Positions 16,862-26,206 of a stretch of DNA of 64,000 nt are shown in pieces. Within the stretch, counting starts at the first letter, position 1. Each line of letters starts with the position of its first letter. This stretch comes from Kineosporia rhizophila (lineage in GTDB: Bacteria > Actinomycetota > Actinomycetes > Actinomycetales > Kineosporiaceae). A model generated the notes under the pieces. It did not search any database and had not been told where the DNA came from. It saw nothing but the letters and a program-made list of their open reading frames with translations. The DNA is taken from contig NZ_JAJSOH010000029.1 in the NCBI RefSeq assembly GCF_021277265.1, positions 1-64,000 on the forward strand, in the 5' to 3' direction. Position numbers and translations under genes: made by a program.

Positions 16862-17707
16862 ATCGTCGCCAGCGTCCCCAGTCTGATCGAGCTGCTCACG
16901 CTCGAGGAGATCGACACCGACCTCTACCGTTCCGGCACGCTCTATCCAGACCCCCGTGGGCTTTTCGGTGGTCAGGTGGCGGCCCAGGCGCTGCGCGCGG
17001 CCGGCCACACGGTTGGGACGGACCGGCCCGCACACTCGCTGCACGGCTACTTCCTGAGGCCCGGGGATCCCTCTCGCCCGGTTATTTTCGAGGTGCACCG
17101 CGACCGGGACGGCCGCTCGTACTCGGCCCGCCGGGTGGTGGCCCGCCAGGGCGGGAAGGTGGTGCTCAACCTGGCGGCGTCGTTCCACCGGCCCGAAGAC
17201 GGTCCCGACCTGCAGGCCGAGGTGATGCCGCACGAGCCGGCGCCCGAGCTCGGCTCGCCGGCCCAGCTCGAGGCGGACACCGTGGGCATCGACTTCGTCG
17301 AGGCAGCGGGCGCGCGCTCGGTCCTGGCCGATGCGCAGGCTCGCCCGTCCCGGGTCTGGGCCCGGTCGCAGGTTCCCCTGCCCGACGATCCGCACCTGCA
17401 GGCCTGCGTGCTCACCTACCTGTCCGACATCCTCACCGGCCTGACCACGCTCACCGTCCCGTCGCCGGAGATGCTGCTGACCAGCCTGGACCATGCGATC
17501 TGGTTCCATCGGCCGGTCGATCTGAACAACTGGGTGCTGATGGATCTGACCGGCCACTCGATCGCGGCGGGCCGGGGCATGTACTCCGGCCGGCTGTTCA
17601 GCGAGGACGGCCGGCTGGTGGCCGGGCTGACCCAGGAGTCGTTGTTCCGGACCAGTCCGACCGGGCGACCCGGGTCGCGGCGGATCCGGCGGAAGCCGCA
17701 GAACTGA
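16862..17707 (+). CDS. tesB: acyl-CoA thioesterase II, apparent ATC start
   Basis: A double-hotdog thioesterase that hydrolyses acyl-CoA to free acid plus CoA. The expected N-terminal block is IELLTLEEIDTDLYRSG...GLFGGQVAAQALRAAG; later come SLHGYFLRPGDP, LTYLSDI with the catalytic Asp, SLDHAIWFHRP and GLTQESLFR with the catalytic Gln. Length from 16862 is 281 residues, close to the family norm. The first ATG/GTG in frame (GTG 16976) would delete the conserved LEEID-LFGGQ segment. Upstream the only well-placed start is ATC 16862, 5 bp after a perfect GGGAGG. A rare ATC start or a sequence error are the options. Confidence 0.85.
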   Translation: MVASVPSLIELLTLEEIDTDLYRSGTLYPDPRGLFGGQVAAQALRAAGHTVGTDRPAHSLHGYFLRPGDPSRPVIFEVHRDRDGRSYSARRVVARQGGKVVLNLAASFHRPEDGPDLQAEVMPHEPAPELGSPAQLEADTVGIDFVEAAGARSVLADAQARPSRVWARSQVPLPDDPHLQACVLTYLSDILTGLTTLTVPSPEMLLTSLDHAIWFHRPVDLNNWVLMDLTGHSIAAGRGMYSGRLFSEDGRLVAGLTQESLFRTSPTGRPGSRRIRRKPQN

Positions 17708-17729
17708 TCGACCCGGGTATGATGCTTGA

Positions 17730-18407
17730 ATGCTCAAGCATTCGGCATTTCCCGAACCGGTGGTCGCGCGTCACTCAGGCAGTCCGGTGGAGGGGGAGCG
17801 CAGGCCGTTGGTGGTGCTGCTCCACGGGCGCGGCTCGAACGAGCAGGACATCGTCGGGCTCGCCGGTCGTCTACCTGAGACGGCCGAGTACGTGGCGTTG
17901 CGGGCGCCGATCGCCGAGGGCGGGGGCTACGCCTGGTTCGCCAACCGAGGCATCGGGCGGCCGCGGGCTGAATCCCTGCGCGAGACCATGGACTGGTTCA
18001 CGGCCTGGATCGACGGGTTCGCGGGGGAGCGCCCGGTGTACCTGATCGGGTTCAGCGGGGGAGCGGCCTTCGCCGGAGGTCTGGTGCTGGATCGGCCGCA
18101 GCGCTTCGCCGGCGCAGCGATCCTTTATGGCACATTGCCTTTCGAGGCCGGCGTGCCGGTGGATCCCGGCCACCTGACCGAGGTGCCGATCTTCGTCGGG
18201 CAGGGCCTGGACGATGTGGTGATCCCGCGCGAACTGCTCGACCGTACCTGGAACTACCTTAAGGACGATTCACGCGCCTTGGTAAGGGCCCTGAGAGTTT
18301 CCGGCGGACACGGGATCTCGGTGCCGATGCTCGAGGAGTTGCGGATTTGGCTCGGTGACCAGATCGCCGGTGACCCGAGCGACTCGGGTGCTCACGAGCG
18401 TCCATAA
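17730..18407 (+). CDS. carboxylesterase/phospholipase-family alpha/beta hydrolase
   Basis: A 225-residue hydrolase of the phospholipase/carboxylesterase (abhydrolase_2) type: VVLLHGRGSNEQD (oxyanion region), nucleophile elbow GFSGGAAF, an acid in QGLDDVVIP and the histidine in SGGHGISV. Family members cleave short-chain esters. The ATG lies in the loop of an 8-bp hairpin (17722-17741), with no clear Shine-Dalgarno. It starts 22 bp after tesB, probably in the same transcript. Confidence 0.88.
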   Translation: MLKHSAFPEPVVARHSGSPVEGERRPLVVLLHGRGSNEQDIVGLAGRLPETAEYVALRAPIAEGGGYAWFANRGIGRPRAESLRETMDWFTAWIDGFAGERPVYLIGFSGGAAFAGGLVLDRPQRFAGAAILYGTLPFEAGVPVDPGHLTEVPIFVGQGLDDVVIPRELLDRTWNYLKDDSRALVRALRVSGGHGISVPMLEELRIWLGDQIAGDPSDSGAHERP

Positions 18408-18411
18408 TTTG

Positions 18412-18460
18412 CCCTGAACGGACGCTGTCGCCGAAAACCCGGCCACAGCGTCCGTTCGGG
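18412..18460. terminator. bidirectional hairpin between convergent genes
   Basis: GAACGGACGCTGT pairs with ACAGCGTCCGTTC, extended by CCC/GGG, with a loop of about 16 nt. It sits between the esterase and AIM24 stop codons. No strong T-run. Confidence 0.75.
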
Positions 18461-18466
18461 TGTTGG

Positions 18467-19180
18467 TCAGCTGAACAGGCCGCCCAGACCGCCGCCGCCC
18501 CCGCCGGACTGCTGCGCCTGCTGGGCGCCCGCACTCCACTCGCTGGGCTGCACGATCACGAAACCCGGCCCGTGGAAGGCGTACTGGAAGGCCTCGCCGG
18601 TGCCGCCGCGCAGCATCGAGCGCATGTTCATGCTGGAGACGATGTCCGGCACCAGGTTCGCCGACCAGGCGACCGCGGCCTGCACGTCGACGTAGGTGGG
18701 CTGCTGCGAGCAGTCCAGCACCACCGGCTGGCCGACTGACACCAGGGCGGCCGTGCCCTGGCCGGAGATCACCGTGTTGAACAGGCCGCCGGCCATCATG
18801 CCGGCCCCCTGCACCCGCTTGATGTCCCAGCTCAGGCTGGCGTCGAAGGCGATCAGGTTCTGCCCGTTGACGCTCAGCGCGTCACCGGTCAGGTCGACCA
18901 GGTGGATGTAGCCCGCCTCGTTGGCGAAGAACACCTCGCCCCGGCCGGTGACCCGCATCAGCGGCAGGTCCTCGTTGGTGAGGACCTTCTTCAGCAGCTT
19001 GCCGACGCTGCCGGAGCCCTCGTGGTTGAAGGACACCTGCCCCTGGTACGCGACCATCGCCCCCTTGGCCGCGAGCACGTCAGGGCCCAGCGCGACCCGC
19101 AGCATCTGCGAGTTCTGGAGCGCGAACCGGTTCTGACCGGAGATCTCGAGATTCGACTCGTGGAACAGACTGCTCTGCAT
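18467..19180 (-). CDS. AIM24 family protein
   Basis: A 237-residue AIM24/DUF124 protein: a beta-rich domain with repeated GxMVAYQG, GRGEVFFAN and YIHLVDL patterns, VNGQNLIAFDAS, and near the C-terminus GTGEAFQYAFHGPGFVIVQPSE. The last 25 residues are Gln/Gly-rich and flexible. The family is common in Actinobacteria with no settled function; relatives bind or resemble TRAP-like beta folds. It begins MQSSLFHESNLEISG at ATG 19180. Monocistronic. Confidence 0.88.
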   Translation of the reverse strand: MQSSLFHESNLEISGQNRFALQNSQMLRVALGPDVLAAKGAMVAYQGQVSFNHEGSGSVGKLLKKVLTNEDLPLMRVTGRGEVFFANEAGYIHLVDLTGDALSVNGQNLIAFDASLSWDIKRVQGAGMMAGGLFNTVISGQGTAALVSVGQPVVLDCSQQPTYVDVQAAVAWSANLVPDIVSSMNMRSMLRGGTGEAFQYAFHGPGFVIVQPSEWSAGAQQAQQSGGGGGGLGGLFS

Positions 19181-19316
19181 AACCCCAGCCTAGGGCCGGG
19201 GTGACGGCCGGGGCAGAGCTTCCGCGGTGATGATCGACCACCCGGCGACGGGAACTTTCCGGCAAGTGCGGCAGTTCGAAGTGCACGCCGGCGATCACGG
19301 GTTCAAGGTCGGTGGG

Positions 19317-20798
19317 GTGACGACGACGCCGCAGCAGGGATCGGGGGACGGCCGGGTCCTGCGGAGCAATCTTCCAGCTCGTCTTGATCGACTGCCGTGG
19401 TCGAGCTGGCACATCACCGTCCTCATCGGCCTGGGCACGGTCTGGATCCTGGACGGCCTCGAGGTCACCATCGTCGGCGCCCTGGGCGACCGGCTGACCG
19501 AGGCCGGCAGCGGGCTGGAGCTCTCCGCCTCGCAGATCGGGCAGGCCGCAGCCGTGTACGTGGCCGGAGCCTGTCTGGGCGCGCTGTACTTCGGTCAGCT
19601 CACCGAGAAGCACGGCCGCAAGAAGCTGTTCATGATCACCCTCGGGGTGTACCTGGTGGCCACCGTGCTCACCGCGTTCTCGATGAACGTGTGGTGGTTC
19701 TACGTCTGCCGCTTCTTCACCGGCGCCGGGATCGGCGGCGAGTACGCGGCGATCAACTCGGCGATCGACGAGCTGATGCCGGCCCGCCTGCGTGGCCGGA
19801 TCGACCTGATGATCAACGGCTCGTACTGGCTGGGCGCGGCCGTCGGCGCCGCCCTGACCCTGGTGCTGCTGGACACCGACATCTTCCCGGCCGACGTGGG
19901 CTGGCGGGTCGCGTTCGGCCTGGGCGCCGTGCTCGGCCTGGTGATCCTGCTGGTCAGGCGCAACGTGCCGGAGAGCCCGCGCTGGCTGACGATCCACGGC
20001 CAGCACGAGGAGGCCGAACAGGTCGTCGAGGGCATCGAGCACACCGTGGAGCACCAGGACAAGCTGAAGCTCGACCCGGTGCTCGACTCGGCCGCGATCT
20101 CGATCCGCGAGCGTGGCCCGGTGAAGGTCTTCGAGATCATCCGCACGATGATCCGCACCTACCCGAGCCGCTCGGCCCTGGGGCTGGGCCTGTTCGTGGG
20201 CCAGGCGTTCCTCTACAACGCGGTGTTCTTCACCCAGGGCCTGGTACTGACCACGTTCTTCGACATCGGCTCGGGCACGGCGGGCCTCTACATCATCCCG
20301 CTGGCCCTGGGGAACTTCCTCGGCCCGGTGATCCTGGGCCCGTTCTTCGACACAATCGGCCGCCGGATGATGATCACCCTGAGCTACGTGCTCAGCTCGG
20401 TGTTCCTGGTCGTCACCGGAATCCTGTTCCAGCAAGAGGTCTTCAGCGCGGTTACGCTGACCGCGGCCTGGTGCGTGGTGTTCTTCTTCGCCTCAGCGGG
20501 AGCCAGCTCGGCCTACCTGACGGTGAGCGAGATCTTCCCGATGGAGACCCGCGCGATGGCGATCGCCTTCTTCTACGCGGTGGGCACCGGGCTCGGCGGA
20601 ATCATCGGCCCGCTGCTGTTCGGCCGGCTGGTCGAGACGGAGAGCTTCAGCTCGGTGGCCCTCGGGTACTACCTCGGGGCCGGGCTGATGATGGTGGCCG
20701 GGCTGATGGAATGGTGGCTCGGGGTGGACGCGGAGAACCGCAACCTTGAAGACATCGCCTCACCCCTGTCTTCCGTGTCGGAGCGGACTGCTTCCTAG
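19317..20798 (+). CDS. MFS transporter, sugar/metabolite type
   Basis: A major facilitator protein of about 493 residues with 12 predicted membrane segments. Motif A-like loops are GQLTEKHGRKK and DTIGRRMM, and RFFTGAGIGGEYAAINSAIDEL resembles the sugar-porter motif; NVPESPRWL ends the first half. A central cytosolic loop (about residues 200-260) is charged. GTG 19317 is preferred over ATG 19227, because the 30 extra residues resemble no transporter N-terminus; either is possible. Substrate unknown. It is divergent from the AIM24 gene. Confidence 0.87.
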   Translation: MTTTPQQGSGDGRVLRSNLPARLDRLPWSSWHITVLIGLGTVWILDGLEVTIVGALGDRLTEAGSGLELSASQIGQAAAVYVAGACLGALYFGQLTEKHGRKKLFMITLGVYLVATVLTAFSMNVWWFYVCRFFTGAGIGGEYAAINSAIDELMPARLRGRIDLMINGSYWLGAAVGAALTLVLLDTDIFPADVGWRVAFGLGAVLGLVILLVRRNVPESPRWLTIHGQHEEAEQVVEGIEHTVEHQDKLKLDPVLDSAAISIRERGPVKVFEIIRTMIRTYPSRSALGLGLFVGQAFLYNAVFFTQGLVLTTFFDIGSGTAGLYIIPLALGNFLGPVILGPFFDTIGRRMMITLSYVLSSVFLVVTGILFQQEVFSAVTLTAAWCVVFFFASAGASSAYLTVSEIFPMETRAMAIAFFYAVGTGLGGIIGPLLFGRLVETESFSSVALGYYLGAGLMMVAGLMEWWLGVDAENRNLEDIASPLSSVSERTAS

Positions 20799-21434
20799 GC
20801 CGAGGGCCCCGCGCGGTGGTGTTGGGCTGCTGCTGGTCACTGTCGGCGAATGGTGATGGCACAGGATTGGATGTCTTTTTCGCGGGGCCGGTTATTGGAT
20901 GCCAAAAGTTGCTCCTAGGGCAACTTTTGGCATCCGATCTCGGCGCGGGCGCTTTTGTCATCCGATCGTAGGGCATGGGGCATGGCGGTGGGTGTGGCGG
21001 CCGGGCCCGCTGATGGGGGCCGTGCAGGGGGGCCTAGGGAGGGCAGGCCCGTCGGCGGAAGTTTGCCTGGGGGAGGGCAGGCCTATTGGCAGGGGTTCGC
21101 TGGGGGAGGGGGCATGCTCTTGGGCAGGCGCTCGCCCGGGTCGGCGTCGCTTGCACGGGGGCGCAGGCAGGTAGTCGAGGGCGCGCGACCGGTCCGGCCA
21201 TGGGGCAGGGGAGCCCGACGTCGGCGAGAGTCAGCCGCTGCTGCAGGTGCGCGACCTAAGGGTGGGGCACTGAGGATGTGCCGGCCGGGTGGGGGCGCTG
21301 ACGCGGGCTTGTTCCGGGTGGGGGCTGAGTCCGGTCGTCAAGAAGGGGCGCTCAGCGGTGCTCGGTGAACGGGGTGTTCGGCCGGGCGGGCTCGGCCCCT
21401 CGCCCTACGGGGGTGCCGGCCCGGCCAGCTGCGT
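20799..21434. other. 636-bp gene-free spacer
   Basis: No credible gene. The left part has a perfect 16-bp-arm inverted repeat (20897-20935) plus a third half-site at about 20950-20964. From 20980 to 21360 the plus strand is G-rich with loose gggggagggcaggcc-like repeats. Frames crossing it give low-complexity Gly/Arg/Pro strings. Confidence 0.65.
20897..20935. repeat. perfect inverted repeat with extra half-site
   Basis: GGATGCCAAAAGTTGC (20897-20912) pairs perfectly with GCAACTTTTGGCATCC (20920-20935) across a 7-nt loop TCCTAGG. A further partial copy of the right arm, CTTTTGTCATCCGATC, follows near 20951. It may be a terminator of the MFS gene, a protein-binding palindrome or a small repeat element. 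Confidence 0.85.
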
Positions 21435-22271
21435 TCAGTTGTAGCGGTGGCTCTTCTGCGGGTGGCCCTTCGGGCGGGTGCAGGTGCGGCCGTTCATGCT
21501 CCTGTGGCCGCAGAGCTCTTCCGGCTCGTCTGCTTCCTCGGCCGCCGCGACCTCTGCAGCGCCGGCAGTATCCCCGGCAGTGCCCGCACCCTGAGCCCGG
21601 GCCCGAAGGTCGATGACTTCAGCCACGTTTGAGGCCTCGCCCGCACTGCTCGCCTGATCGGCCTCGGCCGGACCAGCCGCGGGGGATGCGACCTCGGTCT
21701 CGGCCGCCTCGCTCGCCGCTGCTTCGCCGGGCGTCGCGTTACCGCCGACACCCTGCCCAGCAGGGGCCCCAGCGTCAGACGCACCCTCTACGCCCAGATC
21801 TGCCGCCGTGCCTGCGTCAGCCGCAGCGCCGCCACCGGCAGCCGTACCCGTGTCAGCCGCAGCCGCCCCGCCAGCCGAAACGCTCCCGTCGGCCGCAGCG
21901 CCTGCGCCAGCCGCAGCACCTGCGCCAGCCGCAGCGCCTGCGTCAACCGCCGCGCCCCCACCGACCGCCGTGCCTGCGTCAACCGCAGCCGCCGTACCCG
22001 CGTCAGCCCCCGCACCACCCGCGGCCTGGCCCGCCTTGGCCCCGCGACGCCCCGCCGTCTTCTTGGCGGCCGCCTTCTTGCGCGGCTTCGCCCCGGTGCC
22101 GGCCTCACCCACCAGTTCGATCTGCTCGACGGTCACGCTGGGCGCGGACTCGGCCACGGTCGCCGAGCGGGCCGCGCGCGCGGGCTGCGCCTTGGTCTCG
22201 GCCTTCTTCTGCGCGGCGTACCGCGCGAACCGGGCCTCGCGCAGGGCCCGTACGGCGTCCGCTTTGCTCAT
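21435..22271 (-). CDS. Ala/Gly-rich repeat protein with C-terminal Cys/His motif
   Basis: A 278-residue unrecognised protein in three parts. Residues 1-90 are basic and helical (ADAVRALREARFARYAAQKK and a Lys/Arg patch KPRKKAAAKKTAGRRGAK), like histone-H1-type tails. Residues about 85-240 are low-complexity Ala/Gly/Asp repeats (DAGAAAGAGAAA-like units) that become acidic. The last 27 residues carry CGHRSMNGRTCTRPKGHPQK and a final SHRYN, a C-x-H ... C ... H ... H pattern that could bind zinc. The DNA of the middle is an imperfect tandem repeat, so length may vary between strains. A DNA-associated role is only a guess. Confidence 0.75.
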   Translation of the reverse strand: MSKADAVRALREARFARYAAQKKAETKAQPARAARSATVAESAPSVTVEQIELVGEAGTGAKPRKKAAAKKTAGRRGAKAGQAAGGAGADAGTAAAVDAGTAVGGGAAVDAGAAAGAGAAAGAGAAADGSVSAGGAAAADTGTAAGGGAAADAGTAADLGVEGASDAGAPAGQGVGGNATPGEAAASEAAETEVASPAAGPAEADQASSAGEASNVAEVIDLRARAQGAGTAGDTAGAAEVAAAEEADEPEELCGHRSMNGRTCTRPKGHPQKSHRYN

Positions 22272-22406
22272 CGTTCCATCACACGACAGAGCCTATGGGT
22301 TGCCACCGACAAACTTGCCTCTCCCACCCCGACCAGGCGATTCTCCACCCCCGGGCGCCCCGCTAGGCTCTGGTTCAGCGTTCAACCAGTGTGCGAGAGG
22401 ACGACG

Positions 22407-23429
<1,023 letters not shown>

Positions 23430-23446
23430 AACAAAACCCGACTGAA

Positions 23447-23486
23447 GACGCTGGTGGGCCTCGAGCGCTCGAGGCTCACCAGCGTC
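23447..23486 (+). terminator. terminator of the LLM oxidoreductase
   Basis: GACGCTGGTGGGCCTCGAG pairs with CTCGAGGCTCACCAGCGTC (one mismatch, 2-nt loop), followed by cttagtttggttt. Confidence 0.9.
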
Positions 23487-23797
23487 CTTAGTTTGGTTTG
23501 CCTCTACAGCGCCCGCCTTGCTACCGTGCGCAACATCATGGGCATCTTCTCGGCTACTGCGCAGACCGTCGGGTCGCGCTCCGCCATGCCCACGCATGCC
23601 CATCACGGCGTCCATATCTCGCCGGTGGGTGCTGGCTCCCGCTGAACCAGGTCGACCAGACCTGAACGGTTGAGCCCACACCGATCGGCGCCCTCCGCCC
23701 CCGGCGGTCCGCCCTCACGAACGCGCCTGTGCGCGGGCGCGGCCGACGCCGCCGGAACATCCGACCGCCTGAGCACATCAAGCATGGAAGGCCGCAC

Positions 23798-24520
23798 GTG
23801 GGAACCCGGGAAGACGTTTACCAGCTCCTCGAAGAGAAGATGCTGAAGTACGCCGACTACGCCGAGGTCCCGGTGATCGAGGTGGACGAAGTCGTTCTCT
23901 TCGAGCCGGTTCCGGCCCAGGGGGTGCTGCGGGTCGAGCACCATCCGGCCGAGCGCAGCGAGCTCACCGGCGACACGATCTACGTGCGCCGGCCGGTCGT
24001 GGACATGCTCTACGCCGCTGGTCAGGAACTGAAGAACCTCGACCGCTCGCTGACTCTCAAGGTGGTGTACGGCTTCCGCCCCCTGGAGGACCAGACCCGC
24101 CTCTTCGAGGCCGCGAAAGACGTTCTGCGCGAGCAGTACCCGAACGAGGACGAGCTCGTCGAGGCGGCTCATCGGAACGTCGCGGTGCCCTCGGTAGCGG
24201 GCTACCCGACCGGCGGCGCGGTGGCCGTGGAGATCCTGCGCGACGAGCAGCCGGTCGACCTGGGCACCCCGGTGATGGAGGCGAACCGGGACGCGTTCAC
24301 GTTCTCGCCGTTCGTCTCCCGCGAGGCCTGGGAGAACCGGCAGCTGCTGCGCCGCGCCATGATGGCGGCCGGCTTCGCGCCCTTCGACGGCGAGTGGTGG
24401 CACTTCTCGTACGGCGACAAGGAATGGGCGCGTTACTACCGCCAGCCGGGTGCGCTCTACGACCAGGTGGCTTTCGCGGACGCGCAGAAGGTGGATCCCG
24501 ATGCCGACCTGGCCCTCTGA
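23798..24520 (+). CDS. VanX/DdpX-like (M15D) protein with altered zinc ligands
   Basis: A 240-residue protein related to D-Ala-D-Ala dipeptidases: LKVVYGFRPLEDQTRLFEAA (VYxxYRP-like), SPFVSREAWENRQLLRRAMMA and GEWWHFSYGDKEW, where E199 and H202 match the catalytic Glu and zinc His. The other zinc motif, family pattern HxxGxAxD, reads YPTGGAVA (136-143), so the zinc His and Asp are replaced by Tyr and Ala. No signal peptide: cytoplasmic. GTG 23798 follows GGAAGG at a good distance; an ATG at 23729 is less likely. It may be inactive, or act by another mechanism. Confidence 0.82.
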   Translation: MGTREDVYQLLEEKMLKYADYAEVPVIEVDEVVLFEPVPAQGVLRVEHHPAERSELTGDTIYVRRPVVDMLYAAGQELKNLDRSLTLKVVYGFRPLEDQTRLFEAAKDVLREQYPNEDELVEAAHRNVAVPSVAGYPTGGAVAVEILRDEQPVDLGTPVMEANRDAFTFSPFVSREAWENRQLLRRAMMAAGFAPFDGEWWHFSYGDKEWARYYRQPGALYDQVAFADAQKVDPDADLAL

Positions 24521-24582
24521 CGAAAGCGCCTGTGGGCGCCCGTTTAACACCTTGGCCAACAACCTGCTACTGTTCTCGGCGA

Positions 24583-24653
24583 GCCGGGATAGCTCAGTGG
24601 TAGAGCACCTGATTGTGGATCAGGAGGCGGGGGTTCGATACCCCCTCCCGGTA
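24583..24653 (+). tRNA. tRNA-His (anticodon GTG), non-canonical: no G-1, A73
   Basis: A 71-nt cloverleaf: acceptor GCCGGGA/TCCCGGT (pair 1-72 is G-T), D-arm GCTC-AGTGGTA-GAGC, anticodon arm CCTGA-TTGTGGA-TCAGG with anticodon GTG, a 4-nt variable loop and T-arm GGGGG-TTCGATA-CCCCC. Almost all bacterial tRNA-His carry an extra G-1 paired with C73 as the main HisRS identity element. Here position -1 is A and the discriminator is A73. This matches the known alphaproteobacterial exception rather than the actinobacterial norm. CCA is not encoded. It stands 71 bp before hisS. Confidence 0.92.
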
Positions 24654-24724
24654 CAGGTAGATCGTTCTTCGGTCTCCTCGTGCGCCGGGCGTCCGTTCCA
24701 GCGCACGAGGAAGGCAATCCAGCG

Positions 24725-26206
24725 ATGACCGGCCTGGTCCCCCCGCAGAACCTCCGCGGTTTCCGAGACCTGCTCCCCGAAGAGATGCTGCTGCGCGGCG
24801 AGGTCGTCGCCCGCATCACTCGGGTCTACGAGTCCTTCGGGTTCGTCCCGCTCGACACCCCGGTGCTGGAGTCGCTGCCCACCCTGCTCGGCAGTGGTGG
24901 CGAAGAGGCCGACAAGCAGATCTTCGTGGTCCGCGAGGCCGCCAAACCGGCTGCCGCAGAAGGCGAAGCGACCGAGTTCGGGATGCGCTTCGACCTCACC
25001 GTGCCGTTCGCCCGGATCATCGCGCAGTACCACCCGCAGCAGATCAAGCTGCCGTTCCGGCGCTACCACATCGGCCCGGTCTTCCGCGCCGACGACCCCC
25101 AGCCCGAGCAGGGCCGGTTCCGTCAGTTCACCCAGTTCGACGCGGACATCGCCGGCACCTCCACGGTCGCCGCCGACGCCGAGATCGTGGCCCTGGCCAC
25201 GGCCGCCTTCGAGGCCCTGGAACTCACCGCGGGCACCGGTTACGTCATCCGGGTGAACAACCGCAAGCTGGTCGACGCCTTCCTGAACAGCATCGGACTG
25301 GAGGACCCGGAGGTCACCCGGCACGTGCTCCGGGTGCTCGACAAGTCCGACAAGATCACCGCCGAGGCGCTGCGGGCCGAGCTGGGCGAGGGCCGCTACG
25401 ACGTCTCCGGTGACCGGATCCGCGGCGTCGGGCTGGCCCCGGAGCTGATCGACCGGCTGCTCGCCTTCGTCGCGGTGCAGCAGGACACCCGGGCCAAGAC
25501 CCTCGACGAGCTGGCCGCCCTGCTGCCGGACGACGAGCCGGGGGTGGCCGAGGTCCGCGAGTTCCTGGCCCATCTGGAGGCGCTCGGCGTCAGCGAGGCC
25601 AGTGTGAAACTCGACCCGGGCCTGGCCCGCGGTCTGGCGTACTACACCGGCACGGTCTACGAGGCCACCCTGGTCGGGGCCGGAGTCGGCTCGATCGGTG
25701 GCGGCGGCCGCTACGACGGGCTGGTCAGCCGGTTCAGCGACGACCCGGTGGCCGCCGTGGGCGTCTCGATCGGCATCGACCGGCTGCTGGCCGGCCTGGC
25801 CAACCTGGGCGTCTCCTACGGCACCCGGAAGACCACGGCCGACGCCGTGGTGCTGGTGATGCCCAAGGTCGACGCGGCCGAGGCCACCCGGATCGCCGCC
25901 GAGCTGCGGGCCGCCGGCATCGCCACCGAGCTGTACGTGGGCGAGTCGGTGGGCAAGGTGGGCAAGCAGCTGGCCTACGCCAACGCCCAGGGCTTCGCCG
26001 TGGCCGTGATGGCCGGCGGCAAGGAGATCGAGGCGGGCACCGTCACGATCAAGGATCTGCAGGCCGGCAGCGAGTCGCGGGCGCAGATCGCGGACAACAG
26101 CGAGTACCGCGCGGCCAAGTCGGCCGGTCAGCTCACTGTGGCCCGCAGTGAGCTCGTGAGCACGGTCCAGCAGATCGTCAGCCCGACGCAGGAGAACGAC
26201 GCATGA
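24725..26206 (+). CDS. hisS: histidyl-tRNA synthetase, atypical (archaeal/eukaryal-like) form
   Basis: A 493-residue class II synthetase that charges tRNA-His. Motif 2 is FRRYHIGPVFRADDPQPEQG (Arg121) followed by RFRQFTQFDADIAG, closer to archaeal/eukaryal enzymes than to the common bacterial form. The histidine-binding motif is RGLAYYTGTVYE (302-313), with Ala where RGLDYY is usual, then GGGRYDGLV and motif 3 GVSIGIDRLL. A complete C-terminal anticodon-binding domain (about 372-455) makes it a synthetase, not HisZ. ATG 24725 is the start; it overlaps hisG by 4 bp (ATGA). With the upstream tRNA it looks like a matched pair. Confidence 0.9.
   Translation: MTGLVPPQNLRGFRDLLPEEMLLRGEVVARITRVYESFGFVPLDTPVLESLPTLLGSGGEEADKQIFVVREAAKPAAAEGEATEFGMRFDLTVPFARIIAQYHPQQIKLPFRRYHIGPVFRADDPQPEQGRFRQFTQFDADIAGTSTVAADAEIVALATAAFEALELTAGTGYVIRVNNRKLVDAFLNSIGLEDPEVTRHVLRVLDKSDKITAEALRAELGEGRYDVSGDRIRGVGLAPELIDRLLAFVAVQQDTRAKTLDELAALLPDDEPGVAEVREFLAHLEALGVSEASVKLDPGLARGLAYYTGTVYEATLVGAGVGSIGGGGRYDGLVSRFSDDPVAAVGVSIGIDRLLAGLANLGVSYGTRKTTADAVVLVMPKVDAAEATRIAAELRAAGIATELYVGESVGKVGKQLAYANAQGFAVAVMAGGKEIEAGTVTIKDLQAGSESRAQIADNSEYRAAKSAGQLTVARSELVSTVQQIVSPTQENDA

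Noticed and set aside
23640..23700. Possible third copy of the dispersed palindrome upstream of the VanX-like gene
   Set aside because: Only short pieces (aaccaggtcgacc) resemble the core and the arms do not pair; too weak to count.
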